NCBI GenBank assembly: GCA_003645255.1 | Contig: QNES01000026.1 | Location: 1-33,989 of the forward strand | DNA from: Gammaproteobacteria bacterium | GTDB taxonomy: Bacteria > Pseudomonadota > Gammaproteobacteria > Beggiatoales > Beggiatoaceae | Direction: 5' to 3' | Length of the DNA: 33,989 nucleotides | Shown: piece after piece, positions 15,943-24,935 of the stretch | Numbering within the stretch: the first letter of the stretch is position 1 | How the letters are laid out: every line of letters begins with the position of its first letter | Made by a program: the position numbers and the translations under genes | The notes under the pieces: generated by a model | The model's input: only the letters and a program-made list of their open reading frames with translations | The model's database searches: none | What the model was told of the DNA's origin: nothing

Positions 15943-18357
15943 ATGACTACTAAAACTTTAATGACAGAGGTGAACTATAGTCGTATGAAATCCATTGTTC
16001 AACGTATTGCGGAAGAACTTTCCGTACCAGAAACTAAGGTGCAAGCAGCCATTACCCTACTGGATGAAGGCTCAACAGTACCTTTTATTGCCCGTTATCG
16101 TAAGGAAGTCACAGGTGGGTTAGATGATACACAACTGCGTACTTTGGAAGAACGATTGCGTTATTTACGCGAACTGAATGAGCGCCGTGAGGTGATTATA
16201 AATCAGATAGACGAGTTGGAAAAACTCACGCCTGAGTTAGAAGCATCCATTAAAGAAGCTGATACCAAAGCTCGCCTAGAGGATTTGTATTTGCCATACA
16301 AACCTAAACGTCGTTCAAAAGCTAAAATAGCTAAAGAAGCCGGATTGGAGCCTTTGGCACTTGATTTGCTAAATAATCCAATATTACAACCTGAAGAAGT
16401 AGCGGCTACTTATATCAATACCGAAAAGGGGATTGAAGACACGGGGGAAGCCTTAGAGGGCGCACGGCGTATCCTCATGGAAAAATTTGCACAAGATGCA
16501 TCGTTGTTAGAGGAATTACGTGAATACCTCCTACAAAATGCAACTTTTCAATCGAAAGTGGTCAATGGTAAAGAAGAAAAAGGCACGAAGTTTGCCGATT
16601 ATTTTGACTATCGTGAGCCTTGTAAGAAAATTCCCTCCCATCGTGCTTTAGCCATGTTTCGTGGACGTAAATCAGGCATATTGCAATTGGGTTTACCTGT
16701 TGAAGGTAAAGATGATGAAGGGAACACAATTGATATTTCGCCTAAGTATGCTGAAAGCAAAATTGCTGTGCATTTTGGAATTGAAGATCAAGGTCGCCAT
16801 AGTGATGCTTGGTTATTGGAAACGGTACACTTGGCTTGGCGTTTTAAGATTCGCCCCCATTTGGATGCTCAATTATTAACTCGGCTGCGTGAAACATCAG
16901 AAAATGAGGCGATTAAGGTATTTTCCAGTAATTTACACGACTTATTATTGGCGGCTCCAGCAGGACAACGGGTGACGATGGGCTTAGATCCTGGTTTACG
17001 CACAGGCGTTAAAGTGGCAGTCGTAGATAATACAGGTAAATTGGTAGACACGGCGACTATTTATCCCCATCCACCTAGAAAACGGTGGCAAGAATCTATT
17101 AAAAAATTGGCGGAATTAGTCAGCCAACATCAAGTGGAGTTAATTAGTATTGGCAATGGCACGGGTTCACGGGAAACTGACAAATTGGTCGCGGATTTTC
17201 TCAAAGAATATCCCGAATTGCATTTGTATAAACTGGTGGTTTCTGAAGCCGGAGCATCAGTTTATTCGGCTTCAAAAGTAGCGGCTTCGGAATTTCCTGA
17301 TTTAGATGTGTCGATACGTGGTGCCGTTTCTATTGCTCGACGTTTACAAGATCCCTTGGCGGAATTGGTAAAAATTGAACCGAAATCTATTGGTGTAGGT
17401 CAATATCAGCACGATGTCAATAGGAATTACTTAGCACGGGGGTTAGATGCTGTAGTAGAAGACTGTGTGAATGCGGTGGGTGTCGATGTAAATATGGCAT
17501 CGGTTCCTTTATTAAGCCGGGTATCGGGGCTAAATGCCGGTCTAGCCCGTAATATTGTGGCATTTCGTGATGAACACGGGGCGTTTTCTAACCGTGATGC
17601 CTTGAAAGAAATTCCCCGTTTAGGTGAAAAAAGTTTTGAACAAGCCGCGGGATTTTTGCGAATTATGAATGGTGATAATCCGCTTGATACCTCTGCTGTC
17701 CATCCAGAAGCATATCCTGTGGTAGAGCGCATTGTTGCAAAAACCAATAAGCCTGTTAAAAGTTTGATTGGTAATACGGATTTGCGAAATATTGCGCCAA
17801 CAGATTATACAGATGACACGTTTGGTATTCCCACCATCACTGATATTCTCCGTGAATTAGAAAAACCAGGGAGAGATCCACGTCCTGAATTTAAAATGCC
17901 CACTTTCAAAGAAGGTATCAATGATCTTGAAGACCTAGAATCTGACATGATTTTGGAAGGTGTGGTAACAAATGTGACCAATTTTGGGGCGTTTGTGGAT
18001 ATTGGAGTTCATCATGATGGTTTGGTACACATTTCTGCAATGTCAAATAATTACGTCAAAGATCCGCGTGATGTGGTTAAAGCGGGGGATGTGGTCAAAG
18101 TGAAAGTGTTGGGTGTCGATTTAAAACGACGACGGGTAGCCCTCCAATTATACTTGGAGGAGACAAAACGTGATTTACTAGTCGCGACTGCACCTAAAAA
18201 GAAAAGAAAACTGCCTAAAAAGCAGGTTCGTCGAACGAAAAAAACGACGACATCCACAGCAACAAGTAATAAATTAAAAAATTTCATACCGCCACAATCA
18301 ACTACCGGGTTTGTAGGTATTATGGCTGAGGCTTTTGCCAATGCTCGTCGGGGATAA
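15943..18357 (+). CDS. tex: Tex, RNA-binding transcription accessory protein
   Basis: The 804-residue protein is a complete Tex. In order: an N-terminal helical region (VQRIAEELSVPETKVQAAITLLDEGSTVPFIARYRKE), the YqgF-like fold starting MGLDPGLRTGVKVAVVD (about 345), a double helix-hairpin-helix segment (LLSRVSGLNAGLARNIVAFRDEHGAF, about 525-585), and an S1 RNA-binding domain (GVVTNVTNFGAFVDIGVHHDGLVHIS, from about 671). A basic tail (KKKRKLPKKQVRRTKK) follows S1. Tex binds nucleic acid and affects transcription and stress tolerance; the precise role is still unclear in most bacteria. ATG 15943 lacks a clear ribosome-binding site. An internal ATG at 15985 (MKSIVQRIAEEL) matches the usual Tex start and may be the true one. 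Monocistronic by position. Confidence 0.95.
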   Translation: MTTKTLMTEVNYSRMKSIVQRIAEELSVPETKVQAAITLLDEGSTVPFIARYRKEVTGGLDDTQLRTLEERLRYLRELNERREVIINQIDELEKLTPELEASIKEADTKARLEDLYLPYKPKRRSKAKIAKEAGLEPLALDLLNNPILQPEEVAATYINTEKGIEDTGEALEGARRILMEKFAQDASLLEELREYLLQNATFQSKVVNGKEEKGTKFADYFDYREPCKKIPSHRALAMFRGRKSGILQLGLPVEGKDDEGNTIDISPKYAESKIAVHFGIEDQGRHSDAWLLETVHLAWRFKIRPHLDAQLLTRLRETSENEAIKVFSSNLHDLLLAAPAGQRVTMGLDPGLRTGVKVAVVDNTGKLVDTATIYPHPPRKRWQESIKKLAELVSQHQVELISIGNGTGSRETDKLVADFLKEYPELHLYKLVVSEAGASVYSASKVAASEFPDLDVSIRGAVSIARRLQDPLAELVKIEPKSIGVGQYQHDVNRNYLARGLDAVVEDCVNAVGVDVNMASVPLLSRVSGLNAGLARNIVAFRDEHGAFSNRDALKEIPRLGEKSFEQAAGFLRIMNGDNPLDTSAVHPEAYPVVERIVAKTNKPVKSLIGNTDLRNIAPTDYTDDTFGIPTITDILRELEKPGRDPRPEFKMPTFKEGINDLEDLESDMILEGVVTNVTNFGAFVDIGVHHDGLVHISAMSNNYVKDPRDVVKAGDVVKVKVLGVDLKRRRVALQLYLEETKRDLLVATAPKKKRKLPKKQVRRTKKTTTSTATSNKLKNFIPPQSTTGFVGIMAEAFANARRG

Positions 18358-18441
18358 GGTGATATTAAAAGAATATACAGTTTTTTTAGTCAGAAAAATG
18401 TTTAATGGGCTTGATGGTATATTTTTTATAAGAAATCACTG

Positions 18442-18569
18442 TAACTATTCAGTCTTGAAATAAATGGCAAGGCTGAAAGCTAAAGTCTGCTAAAGCAGAT
18501 TATTCAAATTAGCTGGCTTTAGACGGCAATGCCTAAAGTTCTTCAAGTTTTTCAAGACTAACAACAACT
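18442..18569. mobile_element. inverted-repeat element, TAACTACTCAG family (copy 1)
   Basis: It begins TAACTATTCAGTCTTGAAAT and shares the interior GCTAAAGTCTGCTAAA...AGA and AGCT(G/A)GCTTTAGAC with 27691-27830. The right arm (CTTCAAGTTTTTCAAGACTA) is degraded. The gene-free stretch 18358-19203 holds this copy, a 297-bp element, a 112-bp palindrome and a hairpin; no coding frame is convincing. Confidence 0.75.
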
Positions 18570-18859
18570 ACAAGGATTGCATGTCACCTTCGATAAAAGC
18601 AACAATGGCTTATGAATAGTGATAAAGCAACCTTGAAGGCATGAAGAACTGTTCGTAAGGCAGGGCTTAATCTTTCTGAGATATTCTGACAGTGTCTTAT
18701 CAATTATAGATGTTCAGGTAAATAACTTACCTGAACCTGTCAGGTATCCAATTTCTGCCTGGTTTATAATGTGAAACGCAGTCACACAAAATTATTTTTT
18801 CCAACGTCTATAACTGATACAAGCTTTATCCTTGGTTACATGCAATCCTTGTAGTTATT
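18563..18859. mobile_element. 297-bp element with 26-bp terminal inverted repeats
   Basis: Left arm 18563-18588 (AACAACTACAAGGATTGC...) and right arm 18834-18859 match at 24 of 26 positions. Inside is a hairpin GTTCAGGTAA/TTACCTGAAC (18712-18736) followed by ACCTGTCAGGT. No transposase frame is seen on either strand, so it is non-autonomous. Confidence 0.75.
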
Positions 18860-19008
18860 GCTTTGAAGAAAAAACTTGAACATATGAGTATAAAATAAAC
18901 AGAACGAACCATTTCACAGCAATGATAAATTGACTCTTTTGACTTTCTTACTCGGCGCATTGAGAGGTATGAGCTTTACTCTATAAGAAACTACCTAACA
19001 AACCGAAC

Positions 19009-19120
19009 AATGCCATTAAGTATCGGGCAGTCGCGGTGGTCAGCCCCTACAAAACCCGACGTATTCATGGGCTTTCGGTGCTAACCAGCGTGTTCGCCCG
19101 CAGCGATACTTAATGGCATT
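19009..19120. repeat. 112-bp element with perfect 17-bp inverted ends
   Basis: AATGCCATTAAGTATCG (19009-19025) is perfectly complementary to 19104-19120. The interior is GC-richer than the flanks (around 19025-19100). Confidence 0.75.
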
Positions 19121-19163
19121 GCCCAAATGGTCTTCATCAATGCCACCCATCCGCGTGATAACT

Positions 19164-19197
19164 CTCATACAAAACCCATGATTTCGGCTTGTATGAG
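19164..19197 (-). terminator. hairpin just past the VWA gene
   Basis: CTCATACAA pairs with TTGTATGAG over a 16-base loop, 7 bases beyond the VWA gene stop. No T run follows on the minus strand, so a terminator role is uncertain. Confidence 0.3.
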
Positions 19198-19203
19198 TAT
19201 AAA

Positions 19204-20226
19204 CTACTTTTGAAGGGCACCCTTTTTTATAGCGTTTAAGGTATTGCCAAAATCTATAGTCACAATAATCAATAACGATGCCAGCATAAGAGCAAGACTG
19301 AGTGGCCAAGGATACAATACTTGAGTCGGACGAAAATGTTGCTTATCTTGCTCAATTGGTTCTAATTCATCCAATAGCTCATAAATTTTTTCTAACTCTA
19401 TTGTATCACGGGCGCGAAAATAGCGACCGCCGGTTTTGTTTGCAATCGCTTTAAGCGTTTTTTCATCCAAGTCCGCAGAGGGATTAACTCGTTTAGCACC
19501 AAAAAAACTTTGAACAACCATTTCATCTGCCCCAATGCCAATCGTATAAATTTTTAAAGCTTCCGTTGCTGCTAAATCAGCAGCCTTGAGTGGTTCTATT
19601 TCACCGGCGGTGTTTGCACCATCAGTAAGTAATATCAATACCCGGCTATCGGTTTTTTGCAGACGTAGGCGTTTCACTGCAAGCCCAATCGCATCACCAA
19701 TCGCCGTTTGTTTTCCTGCTAGACCAATAACGGATTCATATAACAATGTTTGTACTGTTTTACGGTCAAAAGTGAGTGGTGTTTGTAAATAAGCTTGTTC
19801 ACCAAATAAGATCAATCCTAATCGATCACCAATACGGCGTTCAATGAATTGTCCCGCCACATTTTTTATGGCGGTTAAACGGTCAACGATTTTACCCTCA
19901 ATTAGGAAATCCTCATATTGCATACTTCCTGACAAATCAACTGCCATCATCAAATCCCGCCCACTGATGGGTAATTCAATCGGTTCTCCCCACCATTGTG
20001 GGCGAGCTGTGGCAATAACCAGTAATATCCAAGCCAGTGTAGCTACCCACAAGGGCCATTTTTTCATCGTAGCATAATGTGGCTCATTGCCAAGTTGTTT
20101 AAAGTCTTCAATAAAGGGGACCCGTAGAGCGGGATTTTTAACAACCGCTATGGGTGTTAATAAATATCTGAATAATAAAGGCAATGGCAATATTAAAAAT
20201 AACCAGGGCCATTCAAAATGAATCAT
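19204..20226 (-). CDS. batA: BatA-like VWA-domain membrane protein
   Basis: The protein (340 residues from ATG 20226; a TTG at 20235 would add three) begins MIHFEWPWLFLILPLPLLF, a first membrane helix with the usual BatA opening. A second helix (ATLAWILLVIATARPQWW) precedes the VWA domain. The MIDAS motif is DLSGSM (about 91-96), with a threonine and TDGANT further on (LILLTDGANTAG), and a last helix near the C-terminus. Aerotolerance (Bat) proteins usually come as moxR-DUF58-batA-batB; none of those partners is in the window. It lies head to head with a protein kinase gene, about 110 bases between starts. The gene symbol is by resemblance only; BatB cannot be excluded. Confidence 0.8.
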   Translation of the reverse strand: MIHFEWPWLFLILPLPLLFRYLLTPIAVVKNPALRVPFIEDFKQLGNEPHYATMKKWPLWVATLAWILLVIATARPQWWGEPIELPISGRDLMMAVDLSGSMQYEDFLIEGKIVDRLTAIKNVAGQFIERRIGDRLGLILFGEQAYLQTPLTFDRKTVQTLLYESVIGLAGKQTAIGDAIGLAVKRLRLQKTDSRVLILLTDGANTAGEIEPLKAADLAATEALKIYTIGIGADEMVVQSFFGAKRVNPSADLDEKTLKAIANKTGGRYFRARDTIELEKIYELLDELEPIEQDKQHFRPTQVLYPWPLSLALMLASLLIIVTIDFGNTLNAIKKGALQK

Positions 20227-20335
20227 ATTTTTCAATTATCAGTTATTAGTTATCAGTTGCTACACTTTTGAACTCAATTTTTATAGCAGTACTATTTAAA
20301 GTCAATAGAATAATTAACTTTTTGATAATACACAA

Positions 20336-21748
20336 ATGATGAAAAAAAAAGCACAATTAGAAAATGGGCGTATTATTGAATACTTTCCTAACATGATAGG
20401 AGAGGGAACGATGAAAGAAGTTTATTTGACCAAAGATAGAGAGTTTGTTCTTTGTTTTTATAAAAATGATATTGCAAATTCTTTGCGTTTACGCCGCTTA
20501 CAAAAAATTCTGACAGATTTTAATCCGACTTTTGGTGATAAAAAAAATGCAGATTATTGGAATCAATTATTTTGTTGGCCAACCAGCATTGTTAAAAAAC
20601 CGAAACTGGGTGTCATGACACCTGTTTATCCAAAAAATTATTTTTTTGCGTCGGGGCAGTGGCGTGGCAAGGAAAAAAAAGGGCGTTGGTTTATCAGTCC
20701 AAAGTTACGACAATATTTGCCAAAGGAAGAACTGGGTACTTGGCTCAATTATTTTAAAATCGTTATTCTTTTGGCACGCACCGTTAGCCGTTTACATCTT
20801 GCGGGTTTGGCGCATTCTGATTTATCTGATAATAATGTTTTAATTGATCCCGCTTCAGGGCGGATGATTATTATTGATATTGATTCTCTCGTCGTTCCGC
20901 AAATTTTTCCGCCCGATGTTGAGGGTACGCCTAGTTATATCGCGCCGGAGGTGTTAGCTACAATTGCCCTATCTGCTGATCATCCTAATAAACAATTTGC
21001 GAGTATTCGCACCGATCAACATGCCCTTGCAGTGCTGATTTATGAACATTTGCTCAATCGTCACCCATTGCGAGGTCCAAAAGTTCATTCAATCTGCTCT
21101 GCCGAAGAAGATGAGCGACTCAGTTTTGGGAAAAAAGCTTTATTCATTGAACATCCTTATGATACTTCAAATTATCTTAAAAAGTGGCGAACGATTCCAG
21201 TCACTATTTTGGGTTCAACCCTGACGGAACTTTTTTATAAAGCCTTTGTGACAGGATTACATGCACCTTATAAAAGACCTAGTGCGTATGAATGGGAAAG
21301 GGGCTTGATTAAAACTTGGAATATGTTATACCCTTGCTCTAATCCTAATTGTACCCACCATTGGTTTGTTGTGATACCAAAAAAAATACGCTGCCCCTTT
21401 TGTTATACTGTTATTAACAGTGCTTTTCCCATTTTAACCATACGCTCACAAAAACGACCAGGGCAATGGATGCGACAGGGACAATTAGTAATTTATGATG
21501 GGCAAGGTTTATTTTTGTGGCATGTTTTTGATAATATTTTTCCAGGCCCCGATGTGGACAAAACACTTCAAGCCTATTGTGTTTTTCATCAAGGGAAATG
21601 GTTATTGATTAATCAAGCTTTAACTTCGTTAACTTTATCTAATGGTAACCGGGTTGATATTAACCAGGCGGTGGAATTAAAAGTGGGTAGCAAAATACGC
21701 CTTTCTCAAGATGCGCATGGTTGTATTGTTGATGTCCAGATGTGTTAG
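20336..21748 (+). CDS. eukaryotic-like protein kinase with zinc ribbon and FHA-like C-terminus
   Basis: The 470-residue protein has an N-terminal kinase domain: glycine loop IGEGTMKEVY (21-30), candidate ATP-binding lysine in CFYKND (43), catalytic HSDLSDNNVLID (His160, Asp162), a DIDS in place of DFG, and APEV. Between catalytic loop and C-lobe is GTPSYIAPEV. From about 334 there is a zinc ribbon (CSNPNCTHHW and CPFC), then roughly 100 residues of beta-rich sequence (LTLSNGNRVDINQAVELKVGSKIRLSQD) that looks like an FHA or FHA-like fold. This resembles kinases found with VWA (TerY-like) proteins and PP2C phosphatases in tellurite-resistance-type phosphorylation modules. A membrane VWA protein is encoded divergently; no phosphatase is seen. 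The kinase call is secure, the C-terminal fold is inferred. Confidence 0.8.
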   Translation: MMKKKAQLENGRIIEYFPNMIGEGTMKEVYLTKDREFVLCFYKNDIANSLRLRRLQKILTDFNPTFGDKKNADYWNQLFCWPTSIVKKPKLGVMTPVYPKNYFFASGQWRGKEKKGRWFISPKLRQYLPKEELGTWLNYFKIVILLARTVSRLHLAGLAHSDLSDNNVLIDPASGRMIIIDIDSLVVPQIFPPDVEGTPSYIAPEVLATIALSADHPNKQFASIRTDQHALAVLIYEHLLNRHPLRGPKVHSICSAEEDERLSFGKKALFIEHPYDTSNYLKKWRTIPVTILGSTLTELFYKAFVTGLHAPYKRPSAYEWERGLIKTWNMLYPCSNPNCTHHWFVVIPKKIRCPFCYTVINSAFPILTIRSQKRPGQWMRQGQLVIYDGQGLFLWHVFDNIFPGPDVDKTLQAYCVFHQGKWLLINQALTSLTLSNGNRVDINQAVELKVGSKIRLSQDAHGCIVDVQMC

Positions 21749-21789
21749 AAATCAGATTTTTTGAAAAATTTCTTTTTAGAAAAAGCATC

Positions 21790-24006
21790 TTAAGCATTTT
21801 TACGCCAAACTTTTAAAATATTAGCCAAATTGTCAATTTTACCTAAAACACGACTCAGTTGAATTAAGTTATTAAGTTCTAATGTGAACATCATTTTGAC
21901 AGAATTATCCGATTTATTGGTCTGGGTATTGGTTCCGAGAATGTTGATGTTTTCTTTACTAAGAAGCATACAAATATCGCGCAATAATCCCGCTCGGTCA
22001 AAAGCATCAATTTGAATGCTTACCGTATGCTTTGGGATTTGTTGTTTTTCATGACGGTCCCAATCGACTTCAATTAAACGTTCATTACCTTCGTCTTGCC
22101 AGCGTAAAGCATTAGCACAGTCACGGCGATGTATTATTACCCCTCGCCTTTTAGTAATATAACCTACAATGGAATCATAAGGTACCGGTTGACAACAAAA
22201 AGCCGTATGAGTCAATAAACCGCCCACGCCTTGAATTTGGATATCACCTTTAATAGGGGTTGCTTTAGCAACGGCTTTAAGATCAGACAGTCTTTTAGGA
22301 AAGACTTGTTCTTTAAAGGCATTAGCAATTTGAACAGTCGTGGTATCGCCGCGACCGATCGAAACTAATAAGTCATTAACTGTTTTAAATTGCATAAGGT
22401 GTGCAAGATGTTCAAAATTGCGATCTTTGATATTCAAACGCCGTAATAGGCGTTCTAGTGGCATTCGCCCATCATTGATATTTTTTTGAATATCCTGTTT
22501 TTTTAGCCATAGCTTTACTTTAGAACGGGCTCGCAATGTTTTTAAGTAGCCTGCTTGTCGAATCAACCAATCGCGGCTCGGCTTTTCTTCTTTAGAAGTT
22601 AGAACTTCAACCATATCGCCACTTTTGAGCGTGTAAGTCAGGGGAACAATACGATTATTTATTTTAGCACCGCGACAACGATGCCCTATCTCGGTGTGGA
22701 TATGATAAGCAAAATCTAGGGGAGTTGCACCTTGTGGTAAATCTATGATCTGACCAGCAGGGGAAAGTACATAAACGCGATCTTCAAAAATTTCAGATTT
22801 AAACCGATCAATAAAATCACCAACATCGCCATCTTCATCTTTCCATTGTAAAATTTGGCGTAGCCATGCAATTTTTTGTTCAAAATCTTTATCATGCCCC
22901 GTACCCGCTTCCTTATAACGCCAATGTGAAGCGACACCTAATTCTGCATGGTGGTGCATGGCATGAGTCCGAATTTGGACTTCAAATATTTTTTGTTCAG
23001 GACCTAGCACTGCGGTGTGTAAGGATTGATAGTTATTGGGTTTGGGGTTAGCAATATAATCGTCAAATTCATGACGTAGCGGTTGCCATTTATTATGAAT
23101 AACACCTAATGTCGTATAACATTCATTAGCAGTATTAACTAATATACGCACGGCACGAACATCAAAGATTTGGTCAAAGTTAAGACCTTTACGCTGCATT
23201 TTATGCCAAATACTGTAAATGTGTTTAGGACGACCAGATATTTCTGCTTGAATACCTAGTTTAAAAAATGCTTCAGACAAGTATTTTATAAGTTGCTGAA
23301 TATACCTCTCTCGGTCAATACGCCGTTCATCTAACAGTTGAGCCATTTTTTGGTAAACTTCCGGCTCCAAATAGCGCAATGATAAGTCTTCAAGTTCCCA
23401 TTTAATTTGCCCAATACCTAGACGATTAGCAAGGGGGGCAAATAGTTCTAGGGTTTCACGTGCAATGCGCCGCTGTTTGTCTTCAGGTTGATAACATAAA
23501 ACGCGCATATTATCTAAGCGATCGGCTAACTTGATCAGTACAACTCGTACATCTTCAACCATCGCTAATAGCATTTTACGCAAACGTTCAGTTTGAGACT
23601 TGCTATTGATGGTTTTATGTGAATTGTCGTTAAGTTCTTCAATAAATTGCATTTTAGCAACGCCATCGACTAAACGTGTTACGATGGGACCAAAACGTTT
23701 TTGAATATCAGAAAGCATGATTTGGGGGTTAAAAGCGACATCATGTAAAATAGCAGCGACTAAAACATCTGTATCCATACCTAATTGTGCCAATATATCG
23801 GCAACAGTAATGACGTGAATAAGATAAGGTTCACCGGAAATGTGAGTTTGGGATTGATGTACTTCTTGTGCCCACTGACAAGCTTTAATAATTGTTTGCT
23901 GTTCAATTAGGGGACGATCTTTAGTAATGTGTTCTATCCAAACTTGGATATCAAGAGTATCGCCGTTTTTCAATTTATCCGAGAGCAAATGTGTGGTACT
24001 GTACAT
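21790..24006 (-). CDS. relA: RelA, (p)ppGpp synthetase
   Basis: The 738-residue protein is a full-length RSH enzyme (E. coli RelA has 744). Domains: HD region (45-170), synthetase (245-365) with EFDDY (313-317), TGS (405-470), helical region, zinc-finger-like CC motif (604-605) and ACT (662-735). EFDDY is the acidic ExDD form of RelA, not the RFKD form of SpoT, so synthesis from ATP and GTP/GDP on starved ribosomes is expected. The hydrolase region is intermediate: His64 and HD (88-89) are kept, unlike E. coli RelA, but the following ED acidic pair is replaced by AFN, and RLHN is RLDN (163-166). It is probably inactive for hydrolysis. Its stop is 41 bases from the kinase stop (convergent). 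A dispersed repeat lies directly upstream of its start. Confidence 0.95.
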   Translation of the reverse strand: MYSTTHLLSDKLKNGDTLDIQVWIEHITKDRPLIEQQTIIKACQWAQEVHQSQTHISGEPYLIHVITVADILAQLGMDTDVLVAAILHDVAFNPQIMLSDIQKRFGPIVTRLVDGVAKMQFIEELNDNSHKTINSKSQTERLRKMLLAMVEDVRVVLIKLADRLDNMRVLCYQPEDKQRRIARETLELFAPLANRLGIGQIKWELEDLSLRYLEPEVYQKMAQLLDERRIDRERYIQQLIKYLSEAFFKLGIQAEISGRPKHIYSIWHKMQRKGLNFDQIFDVRAVRILVNTANECYTTLGVIHNKWQPLRHEFDDYIANPKPNNYQSLHTAVLGPEQKIFEVQIRTHAMHHHAELGVASHWRYKEAGTGHDKDFEQKIAWLRQILQWKDEDGDVGDFIDRFKSEIFEDRVYVLSPAGQIIDLPQGATPLDFAYHIHTEIGHRCRGAKINNRIVPLTYTLKSGDMVEVLTSKEEKPSRDWLIRQAGYLKTLRARSKVKLWLKKQDIQKNINDGRMPLERLLRRLNIKDRNFEHLAHLMQFKTVNDLLVSIGRGDTTTVQIANAFKEQVFPKRLSDLKAVAKATPIKGDIQIQGVGGLLTHTAFCCQPVPYDSIVGYITKRRGVIIHRRDCANALRWQDEGNERLIEVDWDRHEKQQIPKHTVSIQIDAFDRAGLLRDICMLLSKENINILGTNTQTNKSDNSVKMMFTLELNNLIQLSRVLGKIDNLANILKVWRKNA

Positions 24007-24024
24007 AAAATTCAGTTATCAGTT

Positions 24025-24080
24025 TGTAGAGGTAATCCCTTGTGGTTGCCCTGATGGGTATTTTATTTTTGCGAATTACC
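24025..24080. repeat. diverged copy of the 2849-2955 repeat (right half)
   Basis: TAATCCCTTGTGGTTGCCCT followed by GGGTATTTTATTTTTGCGAA matches 2905-2965. It starts 18 bases upstream of the relA start codon, so it may carry part of the relA promoter region. Confidence 0.6.
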
Positions 24081-24107
24081 ATACTAAAATACCAAAATTT
24101 AGAAATT

Positions 24108-24263
24108 ACTTAATAATCAAGTTTTTGATGTTATTTAGCTTTGCAAAGCTCTATTTTTGAGTGTTAAAATAGCTAATTCATTGATTTTTAAGATTATTTA
24201 GTTTTTAGACATAAAATTATATTTTTTTAAATCAAGGACTTATAAAAAACTTGATAATCAAGT
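24108..24263. mobile_element. inverted-repeat element, ATCAAGTTTTT family (copy 1)
   Basis: The ends ACTTAATAATCAAGTTTTT and AAAAACTTGATAATCAAGT are inverted. The left part (ATCAAGTTTTTGATGTTATT) is the same as at 29655-29812. The stretch 24007-24935 has no gene: it holds this element, a repeat copy, a long hairpin and a 112-bp element. A loose right-end piece ACGTTCCTTA (24661-24670) matches the TTA-flanked family. Confidence 0.75.
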
Positions 24264-24478
24264 TGTAGATATTCAGATAAATCAATTCACTTCGGGCAGA
24301 CAAGCAAATTTGGAATGTAGTACATGATATTAAATAGACTCATGTAGGGCTACCCTTTAGTGTTCGCCCTCTAAATGAAATTATTTATCTGAACGCCTAT
24401 AGAATAAATTTTGAGGCTAAAAGCTAAAGTGGCCTATTGTAATTTATTGAAAATCGTAAAATATTTTTAAGTCAGTGT

Positions 24479-24518
24479 TCGAGGTTTGAGTGTTTCTTCA
24501 AAAAACTCAAACCTCGAA
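24479..24518. repeat. 14-bp perfect stem hairpin
   Basis: TTCGAGGTTTGAGT (24479-24492) pairs perfectly with 24505-24518 over 12 bases. No T run follows. Confidence 0.6.
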
Positions 24519-24740
24519 AGGTAAATTTTTATAACTCATTGATATTTTTATCATTTTATAAACTAATTGCCACTTTTAGGTATCATATTGTTATCCAGAA
24601 AAGTTTTTTCCCTGCAAAATATTTATAGGTCTCGGCTAAAATTTATCTGGACACCTATACACGTTCCTTATTGGCGAAAATATTGATTATTAATTATCAA
24701 TTGTTTACATTATATTGTCTATTCATCTGTTTCGTAAAAA

Positions 24741-24852
24741 TTATTATAGTAGGTGAAAGCATAGAAGGAATTTGTATTTTGAACATCCATCGTTGATTTT
24801 GCAAGAAAAATTTCTTAATATTAGTTCCTTTTATGCTTTCACCTATTATAAT
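24741..24852. mobile_element. 112-bp element with inverted ends
   Basis: TTATTATAGTAGGTGAAAGC at the left matches the complement of GCTTTCACCTATTATAATG at the right; the match continues inward through CATAGAAGGAA/TTCCTTTTATG. No coding capacity. Confidence 0.7.
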
Positions 24853-24935
24853 GTCAATCAGAATTTTTAAAAATAGTATTTCTTGTACAAAGTGTTGTGT
24901 TGTTCCTAATAACTAATAATTGATAACTAAAAGTT

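Noticed and set aside
17427-17747. 106-codon frame opposite to tex
   Set aside because: It lies wholly antisense to a well-conserved part of tex and has no independent support.
20236-20265. Alternating TTATCAGTTATTAGTTATCAG stretch between the VWA and kinase genes, considered as an operator
   Set aside because: Similar AT-rich words occur near other intergenic sites (24905-24930, 27080-27095); it is low-complexity and no defined operator can be argued.
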